Assembly: GCA_030152125.1 (NCBI GenBank)
Contig: JASLIR010000483.1
Location: 1-5,029, forward strand
Origin: Alkanindiges sp.
GTDB taxonomy: Bacteria; Pseudomonadota; Gammaproteobacteria; Pseudomonadales; Moraxellaceae
Reading direction: 5' to 3'
DNA: 5,029 nt
The stretch's first letter is position 1, and each line of letters begins with the position of its first letter. The position numbers and the translations under genes were made by a program. Positions 1 to 4,175 of the stretch are shown here, piece after piece. The notes below the pieces were generated by a model. It did not search any database. It was not told where the DNA came from and worked only from the letters and a program-made list of their open reading frames with translations.

Positions 1-930
1 GAGCTTCCCACACTGGAAATTGCTGGCAAGCAATATACGCTGGAGCCTAGCACCCTAACTGCAGTTAATTTCCCTGTCTCCGAAGCGTTTATTGGTGAAG
101 TGGCACAAAGCTCCTTTAATTTTGATCTTAAGTTTAGCCTGGCAGGGATGGACTCCTTGCGCATTGTTCCTTTAGGCAAACAAATCAGTATGCACATGCA
201 GGCCAATTGGCCACATCCGGGTTTCGTGGGCGACAACTTACCGTACCAGAAACAAATTACAGCGACCGGTTTTAAAAGCATGTGGCAGACCAGCTATTTA
301 GGTATCAATAACATTAAAACAATTCAGGAGTGCGTTAATCTGGGTGGAAGCAGCTGTAACCTGCAAAATACCAAACAGTCATCAGCCTATGCGCTTGAGA
401 CTAATAGCGAGCATGCAGATGCCATGAGTCTGGGCGTGCAGTTTGTAGAACCGGTTAATATTTATAGCCTGACCGACCGCACCTTAAAATATGCCTTGCT
501 GCTGCTATTAATCACCTTTGGCACCTTTTTCCTGTTTGAAGCCCTAAAAGACTTGCGGGTACACCCCATCCAGTATGGCCTGGTTGGTTTGGCACAGGCA
601 GTGTTTTATCTGTTATTGCTGTCCTTCAGTGAGCAGTTCAACTTCCTGTTTGCCTATATTGGCTCCAGCATCGCCTGTATTGTGCTGATCACCTGGTACA
701 TCAGTTTTGTGCTGCATGGTATTAAGCGCGCGCTGGGTGTCGCAGTCGTTTTAAGCGCCATGTATGCCACCATGTACACCCTGTTAAGTTCACAGCAGCA
801 TACCCTGATGCTTGGTTCGGTGTTTGTGTTTGTACTGATTACCGTGGTGATGTTCCTGACCCGCCATATCGACTGGTATCGCTTTAAGCCTGTGTTGCCA
901 AAAGCCGCAATAGATGAATCGCAGATTTAA
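1..930 (+). CDS. creD: CreD-type inner membrane protein, C-terminal part (5' end outside window)
   Basis: The frame is open from base 1, so the gene starts outside the window; 309 residues are present, where CreD proteins are usually about 450. The first ~160 residues are a hydrophilic, presumably periplasmic region containing the family-like stretch FNFDLKFSLAGMDSLRIVPLG and an NWPHPGF motif. Five hydrophobic segments follow, at about fragment residues 162-182, 187-209, 213-238, 244-263 and 268-287. The first two flank the typical CreD signatures LKYALLLLLITFGTFFLFEA and RVHPIQYGLVGL, and the protein ends with a TRHIDWY tail. CreD is an inner-membrane protein controlled by the CreBC two-component system in enterics and linked to envelope and beta-lactam responses; its biochemical activity is not established. 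The hydrophilic part has a Cys pair (fragment residues 111 and 119) in a short Gly/Ser loop. The family call rests on remembered motifs. The creBC genes, if present, would lie left of the window. Confidence 0.9.
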   Translation, partial: ELPTLEIAGKQYTLEPSTLTAVNFPVSEAFIGEVAQSSFNFDLKFSLAGMDSLRIVPLGKQISMHMQANWPHPGFVGDNLPYQKQITATGFKSMWQTSYLGINNIKTIQECVNLGGSSCNLQNTKQSSAYALETNSEHADAMSLGVQFVEPVNIYSLTDRTLKYALLLLLITFGTFFLFEALKDLRVHPIQYGLVGLAQAVFYLLLLSFSEQFNFLFAYIGSSIACIVLITWYISFVLHGIKRALGVAVVLSAMYATMYTLLSSQQHTLMLGSVFVFVLITVVMFLTRHIDWYRFKPVLPKAAIDESQI

Positions 931-954
931 TGTTTAGCCATTTTTAATGTTTAG
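926..954. repeat. 12-bp perfect direct repeat over the creD stop codon
   Basis: TTTAATGTTTAG occurs at 926-937 and again at 943-954, 17 bp apart. The first copy includes the creD stop codon TAA (928-930). A smaller direct repeat, GTCGCC, follows at 954-959 and 966-971. The repeats could be a replication-slippage duplication or a protein-binding site; nothing in the sequence decides between them. Confidence 0.6.
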
Positions 955-956
955 TC

Positions 957-993
957 GCCCTGTTTGTCGCCATACAACAATGCACAACAGGGC
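957..993. other. Inverted repeat between creD and the 1024 gene
   Basis: GCCCTGTT at 957-964 is the exact reverse complement of AACAGGGC at 986-993, giving an 8-bp stem with a 21-nt loop. No T-run follows on the + strand, so it does not look like an intrinsic terminator. It could be a processing site, a leader structure or an operator. Without a terminator here, co-transcription of creD with the downstream gene is possible. Confidence 0.4.
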
Positions 994-1012
994 AACACAT
1001 ACCGCACCATAC

Positions 1013-1018
1013 AGGAAA
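1013..1018 (+). promoter_or_regulatory. Ribosome binding site deciding the start at 1024
   Basis: AGGA at 1013-1016 (AGGAAA to 1018) ends 7 nt before ATG 1024. The frame stays open upstream to a TTG at 964, but that codon has no Shine-Dalgarno sequence and would place the hairpin at 957-993 within the coding region. ATG 1024 is therefore preferred. Confidence 0.7.
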
Positions 1019-1023
1019 CCACC

Positions 1024-1458
1024 ATGCAGCAAATTAATCGTTTATTCGACAAATTATCCCGCTTAAGCCATGTACCCGTGCATCAGGTGCATACCCACTT
1101 AAAGCAGTTGTTTGACCAGCAGGTGTTGGGACAACACGTTCACCTGAGCGATGCACTAAGACAGACCGAACAGGACTATTTCCCCAACCTGGGTTTACGA
1201 CTGGATTATGATTTGCAGGATCAGGTCAGCTTTATACGGGTGGACCTAAATCAGCACACCATCCGGAGCCTGGGGCTTAGCGAGGACCTATTGGACATCA
1301 GCAAAGTTGATTTAATCCAGGAGTACCGCCAGGTTGGGCAACCCATCCTGAATCTGCACAATAGCTTTATTGGCATGCAGGATGGCCATGGCTACTATTT
1401 CCAGCAGCAGCATTTAAGTGCATTAAGCATTGGGCCACTAACAACTGGCACCTGCTAA
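1024..1458 (+). CDS. Gln/His-rich soluble protein of unknown function, 144 aa
   Basis: I do not recognise this family. The start is ATG 1024 because of the well-placed AGGA upstream. The product has no signal peptide or membrane segment, so it should be cytoplasmic. It is rich in glutamine (about 19 residues) and histidine (10). Histidines cluster in residues 16-39 (HVPVHQVHTH, then HVH), in what looks like an amphipathic helical N-terminal half. The C-terminal half mixes charged turns with short hydrophobic stretches and ends with a Gly/Thr tail and a final Cys. It lies 93 bp downstream of creD on the same strand with no clear terminator between, so it may share the creD transcript. The histidine cluster could bind metal, but no known metal-site pattern is evident, so that is speculation. 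The coding call is supported by the RBS, an uninterrupted frame and codon choice like its neighbours. Confidence 0.75.
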   Translation: MQQINRLFDKLSRLSHVPVHQVHTHLKQLFDQQVLGQHVHLSDALRQTEQDYFPNLGLRLDYDLQDQVSFIRVDLNQHTIRSLGLSEDLLDISKVDLIQEYRQVGQPILNLHNSFIGMQDGHGYYFQQQHLSALSIGPLTTGTC

Positions 1459-1530
1459 CGGCTTAGGTGAAATCAAAAGAATCGCTGGCATACAGCATAG
1501 GGTAAGCACAACATGCGTTATTTTAATACT

Positions 1531-2418
1531 TTAGATGGTATTTTCCTGACAGAACTGCATAAAAGCCCTTAAGCCGGGGCTTTTATACTTTTGGCGGTGT
1601 ACCAGCATAAATAATGGACGCTTAAGAATCCAGAATGGAGTCTCCAAAATCACCAGATGGCCATCGTGCGCCAGCGGCTCAATGGCAAGGCGTGATACAC
1701 AGGTTAAACCCAGTCCACCAGCCACAATTTTCAGAATCGCTTCGTTATGGCCTAACGTTAAACGCAAATTGGCATTCGGCAGGTCTTTTAACATCACCTG
1801 ATCAAACACTTCCCGCGTGCCGGAGCCTTCTTCACGCAGAATCCAGTCCACCTGCTGCAGGTCATCCAGACTAATATTATCTTTTAATTTTGCCAGTGGG
1901 TGTTCAGGCGCACAACATACCGCCAGTTCGTCATCGCGCCATGGGAAAGCCTGTAACTGGGGTAAATGACAGGAGCCTTCAATCAGGCCCAAATCCAGCT
2001 GGAACTGGCTGACGGCTTCAATAATCTGGCGGGTGTTACCCACCTGTAATTGCAGTTGCGCCTGCGGTTGCTGTTTCAGGAAGTTTGCCATCAAATCGGG
2101 CATTAAATAGTCACTGATGGTAAGGGTAGCACCAAGACGTAAATCAATGGTCTGTTTCTCACCTTGCGCAGCATGCTCAAATGCTTCGCAGCGGCCCAGG
2201 ATTTCCAGCGCCTGTGGTAGCAAAAAACGGCCAAGGTCATTTAACTGCAGGCGCTTGCCTAGGCGGTCAAACAGGGGAGCACCTAAAGCATCCTCCAGGT
2301 CAGCCAGTGCCATGCTGGCGGCACTTTGAGTCAGGCGCACTGCATCACTGGCACGTGTGACTGTACCTTCCTGCGCGACGGCTACAAAAACAGCCAGCTG
2401 GCGTAACGTCATTCTCAT
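1531..2418 (-). CDS. finR: LysR-family transcriptional regulator, FinR-like
   Basis: A complete 295-residue LysR-type regulator. Residues 4-62 form the winged helix-turn-helix: the start TLRQLAVFVAVAQEG, the recognition-helix region TQSAASMALADLE (30-42) and LFDRLGKRLQLNDLG (49-63). Residues about 90-295 are the periplasmic-binding-protein-like effector domain, with LGLIEGSC (143-150) and LREEGSGTREVFD (194-206). The gene is divergent from fpr across 152 bp, the arrangement of Pseudomonas finR-fpr, where FinR activates fpr under superoxide stress. As I recall the literature, FinR homologues conserve Cys at 150, 239 and 289 (P. putida numbering); this protein has Cys at 150, 240 and 290, which supports orthology. 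It also has Cys77 and a CC pair at 168-169. The start at 2418 is chosen because GAAGG lies 7 nt upstream and the N-terminus MRMTLRQL matches the remembered FinR start. LysR regulators usually bind the shared divergent promoter and repress themselves. A different LysR role remains possible. Confidence 0.85.
   Translation of the reverse strand: MRMTLRQLAVFVAVAQEGTVTRASDAVRLTQSAASMALADLEDALGAPLFDRLGKRLQLNDLGRFLLPQALEILGRCEAFEHAAQGEKQTIDLRLGATLTISDYLMPDLMANFLKQQPQAQLQLQVGNTRQIIEAVSQFQLDLGLIEGSCHLPQLQAFPWRDDELAVCCAPEHPLAKLKDNISLDDLQQVDWILREEGSGTREVFDQVMLKDLPNANLRLTLGHNEAILKIVAGGLGLTCVSRLAIEPLAHDGHLVILETPFWILKRPLFMLVHRQKYKSPGLRAFMQFCQENTI
1559..1586 (+). terminator. Terminator-like hairpin inside the finR 3' coding end
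   Basis: A perfect 10-bp stem, ATAAAAGCCC (1559-1568) against GGGCTTTTAT (1577-1586), has an 8-nt loop. On the + strand its 3' arm runs into TTTTATACTTTT, so it can act as an intrinsic terminator for transcripts arriving from creD and the 1024 gene. It lies within the finR reading frame and encodes about residues 278-286, so the coding sequence doubles as a terminator for the convergent neighbour. Confidence 0.5.
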
Positions 2419-2425
2419 GAGTCTA

Positions 2426-2430
2426 CCTTC
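2426..2430 (-). promoter_or_regulatory. Ribosome binding site of finR
   Basis: Read on the - strand this is GAAGG, 7 nt before ATG 2418. It supports that start over the second in-frame ATG at 2412 (residue 3). Confidence 0.65.
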
Positions 2431-2451
2431 ACCCCAATAATATGTATGAAA

Positions 2452-2468
2452 CTAATTTTATTTATTAG
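2452..2468. promoter_or_regulatory. Inverted repeat, candidate LysR operator (finR-proximal)
   Basis: CTAAT (2452-2456) and ATTAG (2464-2468) form a perfect 5-bp dyad around 7 AT-only bases, with two further matched pairs outside it (2450 with 2470, 2449 with 2471). It lies 34 bp upstream of the finR start, where an autoregulatory site would be expected. LysR regulators recognise short dyads of about 15 bp (T-N11-A); this fits that class loosely, not exactly. Confidence 0.35.
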
Positions 2469-2486
2469 ATTTACTGCCATGCCAGC

Positions 2487-2513
2487 GGCAACGTTATGTG
2501 TTTACAACGTGCC
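2487..2513. promoter_or_regulatory. Inverted repeat, candidate FinR operator in the finR-fpr control region
   Basis: GGC-A-ACGTT (2487-2495) faces AACGT-GCC (2506-2513) across a 10-bp spacer: eight matched pairs with a single extra A at 2490. It sits 58 bp upstream of the fpr start, near the middle of the divergent region, where an activator of fpr would bind. I could not find a convincing -35/-10 pair for fpr downstream of it, which would suit an activator-dependent promoter. Confidence 0.4.
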
Positions 2514-2570
2514 AATAAGCCTTGGTTACATGCTAACATTGTCCGGTCGTTTACACCTATATCAAATTTT

Positions 2571-3332
2571 ATGATAGATGAAAAATTTAGTCTGGAAACA
2601 GTGTTAACGGTGCGACGCTGGAGTGCAAACCTATTCAGTTTTACCATGACTCGCCCGGCACATTTCCGCTTTACAGCCGGACAATTTGCCAGGATTGGTA
2701 TTGAAGCCAATGGCGAACGTATTGTACGCGCTTATTCTGTTGTTTCCTCACCATTTGCTGAATATCTGGAATTTTTTTCCATTGTAGTGCCCGATGGTGC
2801 TTTTACCTCGCAATTACAGCATTTAAAAGCTGGTGACCAGTTGCTGCTGGAAAAAATCCCTTATGGTTTTTTAACCCTGGCACGCTATCAAAAACCGTTG
2901 CCGCAGGATTTATGGTTGCTGGCAACCGGTACAGGTTTAGCACCCTTCTTGTCCATGTTGCAGGATTTCCAGCCCTGGCAGCAGTATCAGCATATCGTGC
3001 TGGCTTATAGCGTAAGAGCAGAAGAAGAACTGGCCTATGCGGCTGAAATTGCCGAGATCCATCAGCAGTTTGGTGAGGGTGGGGCATCCTTTCGATTTTT
3101 GCCCATTATTACCCGTGATTCATCGGTTGCCTTGCACCAGCGTTTACCGCTATTAATTGAAAATGGGCTGCTGGAACAGCATGCGGGAATTGCATTTAAC
3201 CCGGAAAGCAGCCATGTGATGCTGTGTGGTAACCCGCAAATGGTGGAAGATACCCGTAATGCCCTTAAAGCCCGTGGTTTAAGCATGAACCGGCGCGGTG
3301 AAGGCAATATTGCGGTAGAAAACTACTGGTAA
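2571..3332 (+). CDS. fpr: Ferredoxin/flavodoxin-NADP+ reductase, E. coli Fpr subclass
   Basis: A 253-aa cytoplasmic flavoenzyme that moves electrons between NADPH and ferredoxin or flavodoxin, feeding Fe-S cluster repair, radical enzymes and oxidative-stress defence. The FAD domain (about 1-100) carries FTAGQF (34-39) and the flavin-binding RAYS (53-56). The NADP(H) domain (about 110-253) carries ATGTGLAPF (118-126) and CGNPQMV (219-225). The protein ends in NIAVENYW, whose terminal Trp matches the E. coli Fpr ending (EHYW) rather than the AFVEK ending of Azotobacter/Pseudomonas FprA; SSHVMLCGNPQMV is also E. coli-like. The frame is open from an ATG at 2496, but homology begins at 2571 (MIDEKFSLETVLTV), the family length of about 250 aa fits, and 2496 lies inside the operator dyad. 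There is no clear Shine-Dalgarno before 2571, only an AT-rich stretch. Control by the divergent FinR-like regulator is inferred from layout. Confidence 0.93.
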   Translation: MIDEKFSLETVLTVRRWSANLFSFTMTRPAHFRFTAGQFARIGIEANGERIVRAYSVVSSPFAEYLEFFSIVVPDGAFTSQLQHLKAGDQLLLEKIPYGFLTLARYQKPLPQDLWLLATGTGLAPFLSMLQDFQPWQQYQHIVLAYSVRAEEELAYAAEIAEIHQQFGEGGASFRFLPIITRDSSVALHQRLPLLIENGLLEQHAGIAFNPESSHVMLCGNPQMVEDTRNALKARGLSMNRRGEGNIAVENYW

Positions 3333-3364
3333 GCTCTCTTTATCTGCTACGCTCTTTTTATAAA

Positions 3365-3395
3365 GACATGCATCCGTTTAATGCAGGTGCATGTC
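3365..3395 (-). terminator. Stem-loop around the stop codon of the 3378-3800 gene
   Basis: GACATGCA (3365-3372) and TGCATGTC (3388-3395) form a perfect 8-bp stem with a 15-nt loop that holds the stop codon (3378-3380). Read on the - strand the stem is followed by TTTATAAAAAG, a weak T-tract, and is preceded by six T residues. On the + strand it is followed by an A-run and not a T-run, so it suits the - strand gene better than fpr. The stem is not GC-rich, so efficiency is uncertain. Confidence 0.45.
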
Positions 3396-3800
3396 AAAAA
3401 ACTCGCGCATATCCTTTAAAGTAGCCTGTAAATCCCAGGCCAGCCATGCCGGCTCAAATACCGCCGAATAGTGGCGACGCTGTTCTGCACTGACTAGAAT
3501 CCGTACAGGGCAGTCTTCTTCCATCATGCGCCAGGGAATAACTGGTGCATCCGCACTCAGCCATGGCGTAAAGTCGCGTAAATCAATAATCAGTGCGGAA
3601 ATGGCATGTGGAAAGGCCATCACCGAAAACTCTTCGCCCTTACGGCGGATATATTCCAGATCCTGCCATTTCAGGACCGGATATTCATTCATAAAACTGA
3701 TAATGCCAATTAAATAACCATCTCTGGTGGTATGCAGCATACATTCGTGCTGGGTACGTGCATCAAGTTCCAGGCTGACAGGTTTCAGGATATACGGCAT
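3378..3800 (-). CDS. Unrecognised 140-aa cytoplasmic protein
   Basis: I do not recognise this family. The product is acidic-to-neutral, has no signal peptide or membrane segment, and looks like a small alpha/beta domain. A first part contains GYLIGIISFMNEYP (28-41), a central predicted strand is AISALIIDLRDF, and a second strand, VRILVSAEQRR, leads into a Trp-rich end (EPAWLAWDL) and a final charged helix. The strand-then-DLRDF pattern recalls small STAS-like or similar alpha/beta folds, but that is only an impression. The start is ATG 3800: the frame is open a little further upstream with no other ATG, GTG or TTG, and a good promoter (3831-3859) places transcription about 24 nt before it. 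The Shine-Dalgarno is weak or absent. The gene stands alone, convergent with fpr and divergent from the channel gene, with its own promoter and likely terminator. Confidence 0.8.
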   Translation of the reverse strand: MPYILKPVSLELDARTQHECMLHTTRDGYLIGIISFMNEYPVLKWQDLEYIRRKGEEFSVMAFPHAISALIIDLRDFTPWLSADAPVIPWRMMEEDCPVRILVSAEQRRHYSAVFEPAWLAWDLQATLKDMREFFDMHLH

Positions 3801-3830
3801 ATATAAAATAGCTAAACGAACTGGAAGCGG

Positions 3831-3859
3831 ATTTTAAGCAAGTTCCTGCAAGATTGCAA
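3831..3859 (-). promoter_or_regulatory. Sigma70-type promoter of the 3378-3800 gene
   Basis: On the - strand TTGCAA (3859-3854) lies exactly 17 bp upstream of TAAAAT (3836-3831), giving 4/6 and 5/6 matches to the consensus with ideal spacing. Transcription would begin near 3824, leaving a leader of about 24 nt before ATG 3800. Confidence 0.6.
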
Positions 3860-3908
3860 AAAAGTATCCACTTATTTCATGGTTATCTTTCAAGCGGCAT
3901 TAGGTGTT

Positions 3909-3942
3909 CAAGCTGTAAGCAAGCTGGAGGGTTGTGTATAAA
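3909..3942 (+). promoter_or_regulatory. Tandem 7-bp repeat next to a -10 element, response-regulator-like
   Basis: CAAGCTG occurs at 3909-3915 and again at 3920-3926, separated by 4 bp, so the period is 11 bp. Ten bases further on is TATAAA (3937-3942). The 7-4-7 direct-repeat layout, ending about 10 bp before a -10 with no consensus -35, is that of promoters activated by OmpR/PhoB-type response regulators; the repeat sequence itself is not a Pho box. A partial third copy, CAAGC, lies at 3891-3895. A perfect TATAAT at 3951-3956 is an alternative -10. Confidence 0.35.
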
Positions 3943-3948
3943 ACAGCC

Positions 3949-4043
3949 AATATAATCACAAAAATGTTGTTTTAAAAATGCATGGTTTGGTTACATTAAA
4001 ATGCAGCAAAAGATGTTTTTCTGCTCATAAAAACATCATTTTT
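3949..4043 (+). ncRNA. Possible small RNA or attenuated leader
   Basis: The segment is bounded on the left by -10-like elements (TATAAA at 3937-3942 and TATAAT at 3951-3956, predicting starts near 3949 or 3963) and on the right by a terminator-like hairpin (4012-4043). That would give a transcript of about 80-95 nt with no reading frame of note. It fits a small RNA. It also fits an untranslated leader of the channel gene that is mostly terminated before the gene. I recognise no known RNA family. The boundaries are inferred only from these signals. Confidence 0.25.
4012..4043 (+). terminator. Terminator-like hairpin upstream of the channel gene
   Basis: GATGTTTTT (4012-4020) pairs perfectly with AAAAACATC (4029-4037) around an 8-nt loop, followed by ATTTTTG. 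On the - strand the same stem is followed by TTTTG, so it could work in both directions. The stem is AT-rich, which lowers certainty. Both flanking genes are transcribed away from this point, so it has no ordinary gene to end. Confidence 0.5.
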
Positions 4044-4057
4044 GCCCTGGAGAAAAT

Positions 4058-4090
4058 ATGGCATTAATAAGTTGCCGCCTTAAAAGATAA
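4058..4090 (+). CDS. Possible 10-aa leader peptide
   Basis: A short frame encoding MALISCRLKR and a TAA stop. It is preceded by GGAG at 4049-4052 with a 5-nt gap, a better-formed start than that of several full genes here. It lies 85 bp before the channel gene and just after the hairpin at 4012-4043. It could be a regulatory leader peptide, but no codon run typical of an attenuator is present and such short frames also arise by chance. Confidence 0.25.
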   Translation: MALISCRLKR

Positions 4091-4163
4091 ATCCCCTCTA
4101 TACCGCTTTCTGTACCGTTTGCCTGGCAGCTTGTTAATCATCCTCATAACCAATACGATGATA

Positions 4164-4168
4164 AGAGG
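4164..4168 (+). promoter_or_regulatory. Ribosome binding site of the channel gene
   Basis: AGAGG (AAGAGG with the preceding A) ends 7 nt before ATG 4176 and fixes that start. A CCTC at 4142-4145 could pair with GAGG (4165-4168), offering a possible but weak way of masking the site. Confidence 0.7.
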
Positions 4169-4175
4169 TTGAAAT

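Larger units (their letters stand above)
3801..4175. other. 375-bp divergent intergenic region with several control elements
   Basis: This AT-rich stretch separates the - strand gene starting at 3800 from the + strand channel gene starting at 4176. It is unusually long for this compact window. In order it holds a - strand promoter (3831-3859), a tandem 7-bp repeat with a -10 element (3909-3942), a perfect TATAAT (3951-3956), a terminator-like hairpin (4012-4043), a 10-codon ORF (4058-4090) and the RBS of the channel gene (4164-4168). No tRNA-like fold or larger gene is visible. Confidence 0.6.

Noticed and set aside
964..1023. TTG start giving a 164-residue form of the 1024 gene
   Set aside because: No RBS before TTG 964, whereas ATG 1024 has AGGA 7 nt upstream.
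1484..1496. Small GCTG/CAGC dyad between the 1024 gene and finR
   Set aside because: A four-base stem with no T-run is within chance; the hairpin at 1559-1586 is far stronger.
1635..1874. + strand open frame of 79 codons inside finR
   Set aside because: It is fully antisense to the effector domain of a clear LysR gene, its product has low-complexity shadow composition, and there is no RBS.
2117..2329. + strand open frame of 70 codons inside finR
   Set aside because: An Arg/Ser/Ala-rich shadow of the helix-turn-helix coding region on the other strand.
2496..2570. Upstream ATG extending fpr by 25 residues
   Set aside because: The extension lies outside family homology, begins inside the inverted repeat at 2487-2513 and has no Shine-Dalgarno.
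2471..2710. - strand open frame of 79 codons across the finR-fpr control region
   Set aside because: It covers the divergent promoter region and the fpr 5' end, has no RBS and resembles no protein.
2803..3307. Two overlapping - strand frames (2803-3087 and 3062-3307) inside fpr
   Set aside because: Antisense to well-conserved FAD and NADP domain motifs; their compositions are those of shadow translations.
3526..3717. + strand frame of 63 codons antisense to the 3378-3800 gene
   Set aside because: Shorter than the - strand frame, no RBS, while the - strand gene has a promoter and a stem-loop at its end.
4042..4070. TTGCCC-N17-TAATAA as the channel gene promoter
   Set aside because: The -10 matches only half the consensus and the element overlaps the hairpin tail and the short ORF; too weak to call.
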